The notes below the pieces were generated by a model, which made no database searches, was not told where the DNA came from, and saw nothing but the letters and a program-made list of their open reading frames with translations. 64,000 bases of DNA. It comes from Acidobacteriota bacterium (GTDB taxonomy: Bacteria; Acidobacteriota; Thermoanaerobaculia; Multivoradales; Multivoraceae). Below are positions 44,942-53,227 of this stretch, in pieces. Made by a program: the position numbers and the translations under genes. How positions within the stretch are numbered: position 1 is the first letter of the stretch; each line of letters opens with the position of its first letter. The DNA lies in NCBI GenBank assembly GCA_028875725.1, contig JAPPCR010000015.1:248001-312000 (forward strand), in the 5' to 3' direction.

Positions 44942-46048
44942 TTACCGCCGGAGGTTCTGCTCCAGGAAGCGAAGCATCATCCGCTCGATGAACCCGTCGT
45001 CGTCGATCTCCAGCGCGACCGTTGAGGCCGGCTCGGCGCCGGACTCGAACAGGGTCATGCTGCGCTCGTCGACGGTAACGCGACCGTGTTCGACGCCGAA
45101 AAGGTCGGGCCACAGGAGGTAGCCGACGGCGACGGCGTCGAACAGGCGCGGCGTGGTCTGGTTCCGCTCCTCGTTCCGCCAAAGGGAGTAGAGAGCCGTC
45201 ACCGCATCGGTCAACGGGGTACCTCGCATGTGCAGGTGGAGTCGCCGGTCGGCGTCGAGGCGGACGTGGTCCGTCACGTCGAGCGGGATGTAGACGACGT
45301 CCGTGCCGCCGGCCTGCACGCCGATGTCGAAGATGCGCGACGAGGCGGCGTCCGCGAGGACGTTCCACTCCCGCTGGGCGTCGCCGCCGTCGTAGCCGGA
45401 GCGGATCGACCCGTACATCGAGACGATCCGCTTCGCGTTCTTCAGCATGTCCGGATCGAGTTCCAGCGCGTCGCCGACGTTGGTCACCGGGCCGACGGTG
45501 AGCAGCGTGATCTCGCCTGGATTGGCCGCGAGGGTTTCCACGATGAACTCCGCGGCCGGTTGCGCCCGCGGCTGCAGCTCGTCGAAGCCGCGCGCCCAGT
45601 GGAACTGCCGGTTGTACGGCGCTTCGGCGAACTGCTCATGGGGCTTGCCGTCGCGCAGCGTGACCAGGGGCGTCTCCCGGCCGACGTAGACCGGGATGTG
45701 GTCGCGCCCCGTCTCCCACAACATGCGCAGAGCGAGCGGCGCGCGATCCGGCGTGCGGGCATGACCGACGGTGATGCCAACGAGTTCGATCTCCGGACTC
45801 GCCAGCAGCAGAGCCAGGGCGTAGGCGTCATCGATGTCCGAACCGATGTCGCAGTCGAAGAGGACTTTCTGCGGCTCGGCGGCGGGCTGGGCGACAGCGG
45901 GCATCATCGGGAGGAGGAGGGAGGTGGTGATGAGAAAAGTCGATGCCGGCCGGAAGCCGGCACGTCTGCCTGGCCGCCTGCGGCGGCAGCCGGCCAGAAG
46001 ACCGGCGCACCGACATTCGACATTCTGAGTGACTATCCTCTTGGTCAT
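44942..46048 (-). CDS. Exported inosine/uridine-preferring nucleoside hydrolase family protein
   Basis: A 368-residue nucleoside hydrolase: the calcium-binding DCDIGSDIDDAYAL, then LLTVGPVTNVGDAL and the C-terminal RLFDAVAVGYL. The family splits nucleosides into base and ribose. The ATG at 46048 has AAGGAG 7 bases upstream and is therefore the likely true start. Residues 13-35 are encoded by repeat R2 copy 3 (66 bp, 22 codons), giving an arginine-rich stretch, and are followed by a hydrophobic signal segment (FLITTSLLLPMMPAVAQ). Removing the repeat would leave an ordinary signal peptide, so the repeat appears to have entered the coding region in frame. Confidence 0.87.
   Translation of the reverse strand: MTKRIVTQNVECRCAGLLAGCRRRRPGRRAGFRPASTFLITTSLLLPMMPAVAQPAAEPQKVLFDCDIGSDIDDAYALALLLASPEIELVGITVGHARTPDRAPLALRMLWETGRDHIPVYVGRETPLVTLRDGKPHEQFAEAPYNRQFHWARGFDELQPRAQPAAEFIVETLAANPGEITLLTVGPVTNVGDALELDPDMLKNAKRIVSMYGSIRSGYDGGDAQREWNVLADAASSRIFDIGVQAGGTDVVYIPLDVTDHVRLDADRRLHLHMRGTPLTDAVTALYSLWRNEERNQTTPRLFDAVAVGYLLWPDLFGVEHGRVTVDERSMTLFESGAEPASTVALEIDDDGFIERMMLRFLEQNLRR
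45945..46010 (+). repeat. Palindromic repeat family R2, copy 3, inside a signal-peptide region
   Basis: Three hairpins: GCCGGC-CGGAA-GCCGGC (45945-45961), GCCGCC-TGC-GGCGGC (45973-45987), and GCCGG/CCGGC around CCAGAAGA (45989-46006). Against copy 2, the third stem has a compensated swap (GCGGG/CCCGC to GCCGG/CCGGC) while the loop is identical. Length 66 bp keeps the host frame open. Confidence 0.8.
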
Positions 46049-46110
46049 CACGATGCTCCTTCCCTCAGCTTTCGTGGCTTTCGACGCCGAGAGCGTAGTA
46101 TTGCCCGCTC

Positions 46111-47034
46111 ATGCCTGAGTCGCGACTCCGACGATTCGTTCGCGATCCCCTGTTCGTGTTCCTGGTGATCGGTGTCGGGGTGTTCGCGCTCGACCGCATG
46201 GCCGGCGGGGTCTTCGACGCGGAAAGCCGAACGGTCGTCGTCAACCGGGCGCAGGCGATCCGGCTGGCAGACCTCTGGAGCGCGCAGATCGGCCGGCTGC
46301 CGACGGTGGCGGAGCTTGACTCACTGATCGACGATCACGTCCGGGAAGAGATCCTGGTACGCGAAGCGGCGCGCATGGGTCTCGACCAGGACGACACGAT
46401 CGTCCGGCGGCGCCTGGCCCAGAAGATGTCCTTCCTGATCGAGGACACGGCGGTCGCGGACACGGTGGCGGACGACGATCTCAGGCAGTACTTCGAGGAG
46501 AACGCGGAACGCTACGGGGAACCGGGGCGCTTTACGCTCCGCCACGTCTACGTCAGCCCCGACCGCCGCGGCAGCGACGAGGAAGCGGCCAGCGCGGCCT
46601 CCGACATCCTCGAACAGCTTCGCGCCGAGGGCACTGACGCCGCGCCCGAGAACACGCTCTGGCGGCGGTTGGGCGATCCCTTCATGCTGCGCCGCGAGTA
46701 CGGCCGCCGAACCGCCGAGGACCTGGCCGAACTGTTCGGCGGTGCCTTCGTCGACGGACTGGAAACACTGCCGATCGGCGAGTGGGCGGGACCGGTCGAG
46801 TCCGCCTACGGCTACCACGTCGTCCGGCTCTCCGTCCGCACGGAAGCGCAGCCAGCGATGTTCGAGGACGTGCGCCGGCGAGTGCTGGACGACGCCCAGC
46901 GCGACGCCCGCGACGCCGCGAACCGGGCCGCGCACGAAAGCCTGCGAGAGCGGTACCGGGTCGTGATCGAGGAGGTCGACTTCGTCTCCGAGCTGGAGGG
47001 CGGCGCCGCGGACGAAGGCGGAGACGAGCCCTGA
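46111..47034 (+). CDS. Membrane-anchored parvulin-type peptidyl-prolyl isomerase
   Basis: A 307-residue PpiC-like protein: one N-terminal transmembrane anchor (about 13-30), a SurA/PrsA-like helical segment with EEILVREAARMGLDQDD, and a parvulin-like domain (FTLRHVYVSPD to AYGYHVVRL). It should face the periplasm and help folding. Its TGA overlaps the presumed CTG start of the HupE-like gene, so the two are coupled; this pair recurs in bacteria, but what folds what is not known. Confidence 0.85.
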   Translation: MPESRLRRFVRDPLFVFLVIGVGVFALDRMAGGVFDAESRTVVVNRAQAIRLADLWSAQIGRLPTVAELDSLIDDHVREEILVREAARMGLDQDDTIVRRRLAQKMSFLIEDTAVADTVADDDLRQYFEENAERYGEPGRFTLRHVYVSPDRRGSDEEAASAASDILEQLRAEGTDAAPENTLWRRLGDPFMLRREYGRRTAEDLAELFGGAFVDGLETLPIGEWAGPVESAYGYHVVRLSVRTEAQPAMFEDVRRRVLDDAQRDARDAANRAAHESLRERYRVVIEEVDFVSELEGGAADEGGDEP

Positions 47035-48056
47035 GCCGCCCCTTCGGCCACCTGCTCCTGGCGGTAGCGACTCTCGCCGGGTTCTTCGTAGCGGCCGTCC
47101 CTGCGGACGCCCACGAGGTCCGTCCCGGCTACTTCGAACTGAACGAGGCGGAGCCCGGAACCTTCGAGGTCTTCTGGAAGCAGCCTCGCCGCGGCGCGCT
47201 CCTGCTCGTGCTCGACCCGGTGTTGCCCCAACACTGCACCGAGACCGTCCGGCACCCACCGGAGCACCTGGCCGGCGCCCTGGTCGAGCGCTGGACCGTG
47301 GAGTGCCAGGCGGCGGACGGCGACCCGGACCGCATGTTCCACGGCGAGACCTTCGGCATCGACGGTCTGGAACGGACCCTGACGGACGTCCTGCTCCGGA
47401 TCAGTTTCACGAACGGCGACAGCCTCACCCAACTGCTCCGGCCGGAAGAGCCCTCGGTCACCGTGGACCGGGAGGCCGCCGGCAACGCCTGGCCCTACTT
47501 CCGGCTCGGCGTCGAGCACCTGGTGTTCGGCATCGACCACATTCTGTTCGTCATCGGCCTGCTCTTCTACGTCCGCGATCCCTGGCGCCTGGTCGGCGTG
47601 ATCACGTCGTTCACCCTCGCCCACAGCATCACGCTCGCGCTTTCGTCCCTGGACGTCGTCAGGATCTCCCCCGCGCCGGTCGAGGCGGTGATCGCCCTGT
47701 CCATCCTGTTCCTGGCGGTCGAGCTGCTGCGTCCCGAGGATCAGCGATCGCCGATCACGACGAAGAGCCCGTGGCTCATCGCCTTCGCCTTCGGCCTGCT
47801 GCACGGCTTCGGCTTCGCCGGCGCCCTGGCCGAGATCGGCCTGCCGCAGCGGGCGATCGCCCTGGCGCTCTTCCTGTTCAACGTCGGCGTCGAGGTCGGG
47901 CAGCTCCTCGTCGTTGCGGTCGTGCTTGCCCTGCTGGCCCTGGTCAAGCGAGTCGGCATCGTCCTGCCGGAGCTCATCGTGCGGGCGCCGATCTACGCCA
48001 CCGGGATCATCGCGGCGTTCTGGTTCGTGGAGCGGATGGGTCGGATCGTCGTCTGA
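47031..48056 (+). CDS. HupE/UreJ-like membrane protein, probable CTG start
   Basis: A 341-residue protein: signal peptide (cleavage after ADA, about 27), a beta-rich periplasmic domain with HEVRPGYFEL and a CTETVRH segment (to about 150), then six to seven helices with LGVEHLVFGIDHILFV, FTLAHSITLAL and LLHGFGFAGAL, typical of HupE/UreJ proteins linked to metal uptake. No ATG, GTG or TTG lies at a sensible position in this frame; CTG at 47031 overlaps the previous TGA (CTGA) and has GGAG 7 bases upstream, so an atypical start is proposed. Confidence 0.82.
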   Translation: MSRPFGHLLLAVATLAGFFVAAVPADAHEVRPGYFELNEAEPGTFEVFWKQPRRGALLLVLDPVLPQHCTETVRHPPEHLAGALVERWTVECQAADGDPDRMFHGETFGIDGLERTLTDVLLRISFTNGDSLTQLLRPEEPSVTVDREAAGNAWPYFRLGVEHLVFGIDHILFVIGLLFYVRDPWRLVGVITSFTLAHSITLALSSLDVVRISPAPVEAVIALSILFLAVELLRPEDQRSPITTKSPWLIAFAFGLLHGFGFAGALAEIGLPQRAIALALFLFNVGVEVGQLLVVAVVLALLALVKRVGIVLPELIVRAPIYATGIIAAFWFVERMGRIVV

Positions 48057-48099
48057 TCGGGAAGTCGAAACGCCTACCTGGGCCAGCCGAGGTACACGG

Positions 48100-48255
48100 G
48101 GCGGGTGCCTCTACTGCGCGGACGACGGCCTGCCGGTTGATGAGAACGGCATCACGGCCCTCATGTTCGCTCACCTGTCGAGCAAGAGGGACACGGCGTC
48201 GATCGGCAGGTTCGGGCTCGGCTTCAAGTCGGTGCTCGTCGCTTCCGGCTCACCG
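48100..48255 (+). pseudogene. Remnant of an HSP90-like (HATPase_c) ATP-binding protein
   Basis: In the 317-base gap before the DUF4143 ATPase gene, one frame reads LYCADDGLPVDENGI, then SSKRDTASIGRFGLGFKSVL over 48103-48230. This matches the N and G box region of GHKL ATPases of the sacsin/HSP90-like chaperone type (an [ND]DG turn, SSKR, GRFGLGFKSV). Nothing before or after continues the domain, and the 23-nt repeats follow at 48267. It is therefore a truncated fossil, not a working gene. Confidence 0.6.
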
Positions 48256-48266
48256 GAGCCGCGAGA

Positions 48267-48380
48267 CCTGCAATGGACCGGCCCGCAACCTTGCAATCGG
48301 CCGGGCCAAAACCCTTCAAACGGACGGCACCAAACCTTGCAATCAGACGGGATCCAACGTTACGATCAGCCGCATGACGA
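48267..48380 (+). repeat. Five degenerate 23-nt tandem repeats ahead of the DUF4143 gene
   Basis: Units begin at 48267, 48289, 48312, 48335 and 48358 (22, then 23 bases each) with core CCTTGCAATC, a G/C-rich centre and trailing CCAA. Units 2 and 4 are closest; unit 5 is degenerate and contains the start codon of the ATPase. They may be operator sites for autoregulation or remnants of a duplicating element. Confidence 0.65.
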
Positions 48381-49714
48381 TGCCGACCTTCTACCGACGC
48401 GGCGCCGAGCAGCGGCTTGCCGAGGCGCTGGAAGACTCGCCGGTCGTGCTGATCCACGGTCCACGACAGTGCGGCAAGACGACCCTCGCCCAGTACGCCT
48501 GTACCGCGGATCACGCGACCTGGGGAGAGGACTTCACGGCCTGGACCGGCATCCAGCCGGCCTCGGGACCTGAACACCGGGACTACGCCTACATCAGCTT
48601 CGACGATGCAGTCGTCAGAGGCGGCGCCCGAGCCGACCCCGCTGGCTTCGTCGCGGATCTGCCCGAGCGGGTGATTCTGGACGAGGTCCAACACGTTCCC
48701 GCGCTCTTCGAAGCGATCAAGTTGGAGGTGGACCGTCGCCGGGTGCCCGGCCGCTTCCTGCTCACCGGTTCCACCAACGTGCTGCTCCTGCCGACACTGT
48801 CGGAGTCACTGGCCGGTCGCCTGCAGATCGTGCCGCTGTATCCGCTGACGCAACGTGAGCTGGCCAACCCGGCGGCACGAGGCGCTTCCTGGTCCGGCAC
48901 TGGCTTCCTGAGCGCCCTCTTCGGCGACGGCTTCGGGGTTCGTCGAACCGAGCGGCTCGGCAAGCAGCTCCTCGACCGAATCGTCGGCGGCGGATTCCCC
49001 GCGGCACTGCGCCGTCCAACCGCTGTGCGTCAGGCCGAGTGGCACCACAACTACATTGAAGCGCAGATCCAGCGCGACGTTCGCGACCTGACGCGCATCC
49101 GGTCGCTCGACGTCCTGCCGGCGCTCCTCACCGCGACTGCCTCGCAAACGGCCAGACTGTTCAATCTCAGCAGTCTGGCGACGCCGTTCAGCCTGAGTCG
49201 TCCCACGATCGGCGAGTACGTCACGCTTCTGGAGCGACTGTTCCTGCTGGAACGGCTCCGGCCATGGCACAGCAACCGGCTGAGCCGCCTGATCAAGACG
49301 CCCAAGCTGCACGTCGGCGACACCGGACTTGCGTCGGCGCTGCTGGGCGTGGACGCCGAGTCGCTCGCCGCCGACCGCACCCTGGCGGGACGGTTGCTCG
49401 AGACGTTCGCGTTCCAGGAGCTGCGGCGCCAGGCCAGTTGGCATGGCGCATCCACGAGGTTCTTCCACTTCCGAGACAAGGAAGGCGCGGAAGTGGACAT
49501 CGTGATCGAGCGCGGCGCCCGGTCCCTGGCCGGGGTGGAAGTCAAGGCCGGCGCCACGGTCACGCGGGCGGACTTCAGCGGTCTGCGCAAGCTGGCCAGT
49601 GCAGCGGGCGAGCGCTTCGTCCGCGGCGTGGTGCTCTATGACGGCGAGATCAGTACGAGTTTCGGCGACCGCTTGTACGCCGTGCCTGTTCGGCGACTAT
49701 GGGAAGCGGCATGA
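48374..49714 (+). CDS. DUF4143 AAA-type ATPase
   Basis: A 446-residue ATPase: Walker A GPRQCGKTT (29-37), Walker B RVILDEVQH, sensor FLLTGSTN, then a DUF4143 C-terminal region with winged-helix (LSRPTIGEYVTLLERL) and a PD-(D/E)xK-like core (DKEGAEVDIVIERG and GVEVKAG). These proteins are widespread, often single and mobile; their role is unclear, perhaps defence or nucleic-acid processing. ATG ACG ATG offers two starts (48374 or 48380). It is preceded by tandem repeats and by the HSP90-like remnant, which suggests local replacement. Confidence 0.9.
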   Translation: MTMPTFYRRGAEQRLAEALEDSPVVLIHGPRQCGKTTLAQYACTADHATWGEDFTAWTGIQPASGPEHRDYAYISFDDAVVRGGARADPAGFVADLPERVILDEVQHVPALFEAIKLEVDRRRVPGRFLLTGSTNVLLLPTLSESLAGRLQIVPLYPLTQRELANPAARGASWSGTGFLSALFGDGFGVRRTERLGKQLLDRIVGGGFPAALRRPTAVRQAEWHHNYIEAQIQRDVRDLTRIRSLDVLPALLTATASQTARLFNLSSLATPFSLSRPTIGEYVTLLERLFLLERLRPWHSNRLSRLIKTPKLHVGDTGLASALLGVDAESLAADRTLAGRLLETFAFQELRRQASWHGASTRFFHFRDKEGAEVDIVIERGARSLAGVEVKAGATVTRADFSGLRKLASAAGERFVRGVVLYDGEISTSFGDRLYAVPVRRLWEAA

Positions 49715-49786
49715 CGGTGCCGGCGGCCGCGCGGGCGCTAAGATGGCGCTTCCGTCCACAGCGGTAGAAACGGGAGGAGCCGGCGT

Positions 49787-51358
49787 ATGGCGAAGGCAGG
49801 CGACGAGGCGCAACAGGCCGACAACGGCAAGCCGAAAGGACTTCTCAACCGGTTCCTGAACGCCATCGAGGTCGTCGGCAACAAGCTGCCGGACCCGGCG
49901 ATCCTCTTCCTGCTCCTGCTGTTCCTGACCTGGATCGCCTCGGTGCTATTGGCGCCGATCCAGTTCGCGGACATCCACCCGGTGACCGGCGAACCCGTCC
50001 GGATCCAGAACCAGCTCACCGGCGAGGCGCTGGCGACCTTCATGGCGCGGCTGGTGACGACGTTCACCGGGTTCGCTCCGCTGGGCGTGGTGCTCGTCGC
50101 GCTTCTCGGCGTCGGCGTGGCCGAGAAGACGGGGTTCATCAACACCGGCCTGCGCCTGATCCTCGGCTTCACGCCGAAGAGCCTGCTGACACCGATGCTG
50201 ATCCTCGCATCGATCGTCAGCCACACGGCGGCGGACGCCGGCTACGTCCTCGTCATCCCGCTCGGCGGGGTCATCTTCTACGCGGCCGGCCGCCATCCGC
50301 TCGCCGGAATCGCTGCCGCCTTCGCCGGCGTGTCGGGCGGCTTCTCGGCCAACTTCATTCCCTCGGGCATCGATCCCCTGCTCCAGGGCTTCACGCAGTC
50401 CGCGGCCCAGATCCTGGACCCCGAGGTTCTGGTCAATCCGCTCTGCAACCTCGGGTTCACCGCGCTGTCCTCCATCCTCGTGATCGCTGTCGGCTGGTAC
50501 CTGACCGACCGCGTGATCGAGCCGAGACTCCGCGGCACCGAGATCGACGGCGACCCGGACGAGATGCCGAAGATGGAGGAGCCGAGCCGGAGGGACCGCC
50601 TCGGTTTCCTGGCCGGCATGGGGTCCGCGGTGCTCGGCCTGGTCGTCCTGCTGATCTGGGCGTGGCCCGACACGTCGCCGCTTCGCAGCGAGGCCGGCGA
50701 ACTGACCGCGTTCTCGGCGCCGCTGATGCAGATGCTGGTGCCGCTGATCTTCGTCTTCTTCCTGATCCCCGGCGTCGTCCACGGCTACGTCGCCGGCACG
50801 GTGAAGACCCACCGCGACATCGTCGACGGCATGAGCGACGCGATGCGCACGATGGCCTACTACCTGGTCATGGCCTTCTTCGCCGCCCAGTTCATCGCGG
50901 CCTTCAGCAGCTCGAACGTCGGCCTGCTCATCGCGCTCAAGGGCGCGAACTTCCTGCGCGATCTCGGGCTGCCCGCCCAGGCGACCGTGGTCGGGATCAT
51001 TCTGCTGTCGGCGGTCGTCAACCTGTTCGTCGGCTCGGCCTCCGCCAAGTGGGCCGTTCTCTCCGTCATCTTCGTGCCGATGCTGATGAGCCTCGGCATC
51101 TCGCCCGAGCTGACCCAGGCCGCCTACCGGGTCGGCGACAGCGTGACCAACATCGTCACGCCGCTCATGCCCTACTTCCCGCTCGTCGTCGTCTTCTGCC
51201 AGCGATACACGAAGAAGGCGGGCATCGGCACCGTCCTGTCGCTGATGATCCCGTACGCCGTGACCCTGCTCATCACCTGGACGATCTTCCTGATCGGCTA
51301 CTGGTTGCTGGGCATCCCGCTCGGCCTCCAGGCGAGCTACACCTACCCTGCCGCCTGA
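49787..51358 (+). CDS. AbgT family transporter
   Basis: A 523-residue membrane protein of the AbgT family (p-aminobenzoyl-glutamate transporters; some export sulfonamides). About eleven to twelve helices with two re-entrant regions: VSHTAADAGYVLVIPLGG, SGGFSANFIPSGIDPLLQG and NLFVGSASAKWAVLS, and the C-terminal VTNIVTPLMPYFPL. GGAGGAG 8 bases before the ATG gives a strong start. It is followed by two secreted-protein genes on the same strand, the next beginning 8 bases after its stop. Confidence 0.93.
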   Translation: MAKAGDEAQQADNGKPKGLLNRFLNAIEVVGNKLPDPAILFLLLLFLTWIASVLLAPIQFADIHPVTGEPVRIQNQLTGEALATFMARLVTTFTGFAPLGVVLVALLGVGVAEKTGFINTGLRLILGFTPKSLLTPMLILASIVSHTAADAGYVLVIPLGGVIFYAAGRHPLAGIAAAFAGVSGGFSANFIPSGIDPLLQGFTQSAAQILDPEVLVNPLCNLGFTALSSILVIAVGWYLTDRVIEPRLRGTEIDGDPDEMPKMEEPSRRDRLGFLAGMGSAVLGLVVLLIWAWPDTSPLRSEAGELTAFSAPLMQMLVPLIFVFFLIPGVVHGYVAGTVKTHRDIVDGMSDAMRTMAYYLVMAFFAAQFIAAFSSSNVGLLIALKGANFLRDLGLPAQATVVGIILLSAVVNLFVGSASAKWAVLSVIFVPMLMSLGISPELTQAAYRVGDSVTNIVTPLMPYFPLVVVFCQRYTKKAGIGTVLSLMIPYAVTLLITWTIFLIGYWLLGIPLGLQASYTYPAA

Positions 51359-51365
51359 TCGCGCG

Positions 51366-51866
51366 ATGAAGGAGGCACCGTCGAAGGCCGCGGCGCTGTG
51401 GGTGTTCCTGGTGCTGGGCGCCATGCTCGCGCCGGCGGCCTGGGCTCAGCCGACCCGGCCGATCTACCCGGTCTACGAGGGCTACGTACCGAACGACGAC
51501 GGCACCGCGGTCCTCGTCTTCGGCTACTTCAACCACAACTCGGTCGCGGTCGAGATCGCGGCCGGAGACGAGAACGGCTTCGATCCGGGACCGGCGGACC
51601 GCGGCCAGCCGACCGTCTTCGAATCCGGCCGCCAGCGCAACGTCTGCCTGATCGTCCTGCCGGCCGACTACGAGGGCAACCTGGGCTGGTCCGTGACCTT
51701 GGCCGGAAACACCGAGAAGACCACGGAACGCGGCGGCCTCGATACGCTCTACCTGATCGAGAACATCTCCATGGCCTACCACCTGGCAAGGCGCGTCGAC
51801 ACCGCCACCGCCGAGCACGGCGTCTGCGTCGACCCGAAACCGGCCACGACCGGGAGCGAACGATGA
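51366..51866 (+). CDS. Secreted hypothetical protein
   Basis: A 166-residue protein with signal peptide (cleavage after AWAQ, about 28) and a beta-rich body opening PIYPVYEGYVPNDDGTAVLVF and a phrase FGYFNHNSV. No known family motif. Its TGA overlaps the ATG of the cytochrome/monooxygenase-like gene (ATGA), so they are made together; I recognise a recurrent pairing of this sort of short protein with that family but cannot state a role. Confidence 0.7.
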   Translation: MKEAPSKAAALWVFLVLGAMLAPAAWAQPTRPIYPVYEGYVPNDDGTAVLVFGYFNHNSVAVEIAAGDENGFDPGPADRGQPTVFESGRQRNVCLIVLPADYEGNLGWSVTLAGNTEKTTERGGLDTLYLIENISMAYHLARRVDTATAEHGVCVDPKPATTGSER

Positions 51867-53227
51867 AGAACGCACTCCCCCTGTTGACCCCGGCAGCGAC
51901 CCTGGCCCTCGCGTTCCTGGCCGCTCCGGCTGCCTCGCCGGCCGCGGCGGCCGACGAGGACACACCGACGTTCAGCCGCGACATCGCGCCGATCTTCCAG
52001 CGCTCATGCCAGCGCTGCCACCGGCCCGAAACCGCCGCGCCGATGTCGCTCCTCAGCTACGAGCAGATCCGGCCCTGGGCGCGGTCCATCAAGCGCCGGG
52101 TCGAGTCCCGGCAGATGCCGCCCTGGCACATCGACCGCACGATCGGCATCTACGAACCGGACCCGAGTCTGAGCGACGAGGAGATCGCCCTGGTCACCGC
52201 CTGGGTCGACAGCGGCGCCCCGCGCGGCAACCCCGCCGACCTGCCGGCGCCGATCGAGTGGCCCGACGGCGACGCCTGGGAGTACGGCGAGCCCGATCTG
52301 GTGGTCGAGATGCAGGAGGACATGGTGGTGCCGGCCGAGGGACCCGACCTCTTCGTCAACTTCATCGCCGACACCGGCCTCACCGAGGACCGCTACATCC
52401 GCTGGATCGAGGTCAAGCCGAGCAAGGCGGGCCGCGCGACCGTTCACCACACGATGGTCTACGCGATCCAGGACGACGCGGAGTACGTCGGCGAGGACTT
52501 CTTCGAGCGCGACGACGACCCGAACCGCCGCGACGCCGAGGGCAACCCGGTCGGCTCGCTGCTCATCGAGTACGCGGTCGGCAACACCGGCGACCTCTAC
52601 GCCGAGAACACCGGCAAGCTGCTGCTGGCAGGCGCGAAGATCCGCTTCAGCGGCCACTACCACTCGATCGGCGAGGTGATCCGCGACCGCCAGCGAGTCG
52701 GCTTCGGCTTCTACCCCCGAGGCGTCGTGCCGAAGCACCGGATCGTCTCCACCCGGCTCTTCGCCGGCCTGCCCAGCAACCGCGGATGGCGCAACAACGA
52801 ACTCTCCATCCCGCCAGGCGCCGACAACGTCCGCCACGACGGCTACCGCGTCCTCGACCGGCCGATCCAGTTGATCAGCTTCCAGGCCCACATGCACTAC
52901 CGGGGCAAGGGGATGGAGCTCGAGGCGATCCACCCCGACGGCCGCCGCGAACTGCTCACCCGCATCCAGAACTACGACTTCAACTGGCAGATCGCCTACC
53001 CGTACAAGCACCCGCCGGTCTTCCCCGCCGGCACCGTGCTGCACGTGACCTCGTACCACGACAACTCGGAGAACAACCCCTACAACCCCGACCCGACCGC
53101 CTGGGTCGGCTGGGGCAACCGGACCGTCGACGACATGGCGATCGGCTGGACCAACTTCGTCTTCCTGTCCGAGGAGGACTACGAACAGCACGCCGCGTCC
53201 GGCGCCGCGACTGGCGCCGGCGACTAG
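51863..53227 (+). CDS. Periplasmic cytochrome c/copper type II monooxygenase-like protein
   Basis: A 454-residue exported protein. After a signal peptide (about 1-30) a short c-type haem domain has CQRCH (C49, C52, H53) with the opening FSRDIAPIFQRSC and the possible distal ligand region MPPWH. Residues 150-440 resemble the two beta-sandwich copper domains of ascorbate-dependent type II monooxygenases (PHM/DBH): VHHTMVYA, SGHYHSIG, and AHMHYRGKGME (H343, H345). Hydroxylation of a peptide or aromatic side chain is one possibility, with electrons from the haem; the substrate is unknown. Ends overlap the convergent sialidase-like gene. Confidence 0.8.
   Translation: MKNALPLLTPAATLALAFLAAPAASPAAAADEDTPTFSRDIAPIFQRSCQRCHRPETAAPMSLLSYEQIRPWARSIKRRVESRQMPPWHIDRTIGIYEPDPSLSDEEIALVTAWVDSGAPRGNPADLPAPIEWPDGDAWEYGEPDLVVEMQEDMVVPAEGPDLFVNFIADTGLTEDRYIRWIEVKPSKAGRATVHHTMVYAIQDDAEYVGEDFFERDDDPNRRDAEGNPVGSLLIEYAVGNTGDLYAENTGKLLLAGAKIRFSGHYHSIGEVIRDRQRVGFGFYPRGVVPKHRIVSTRLFAGLPSNRGWRNNELSIPPGADNVRHDGYRVLDRPIQLISFQAHMHYRGKGMELEAIHPDGRRELLTRIQNYDFNWQIAYPYKHPPVFPAGTVLHVTSYHDNSENNPYNPDPTAWVGWGNRTVDDMAIGWTNFVFLSEEDYEQHAASGAATGAGD

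Noticed and set aside
48267..48380. CRISPR array.
   Set aside because: Units are contiguous 22-23-nt degenerate repeats without spacers, and no cas gene is nearby.
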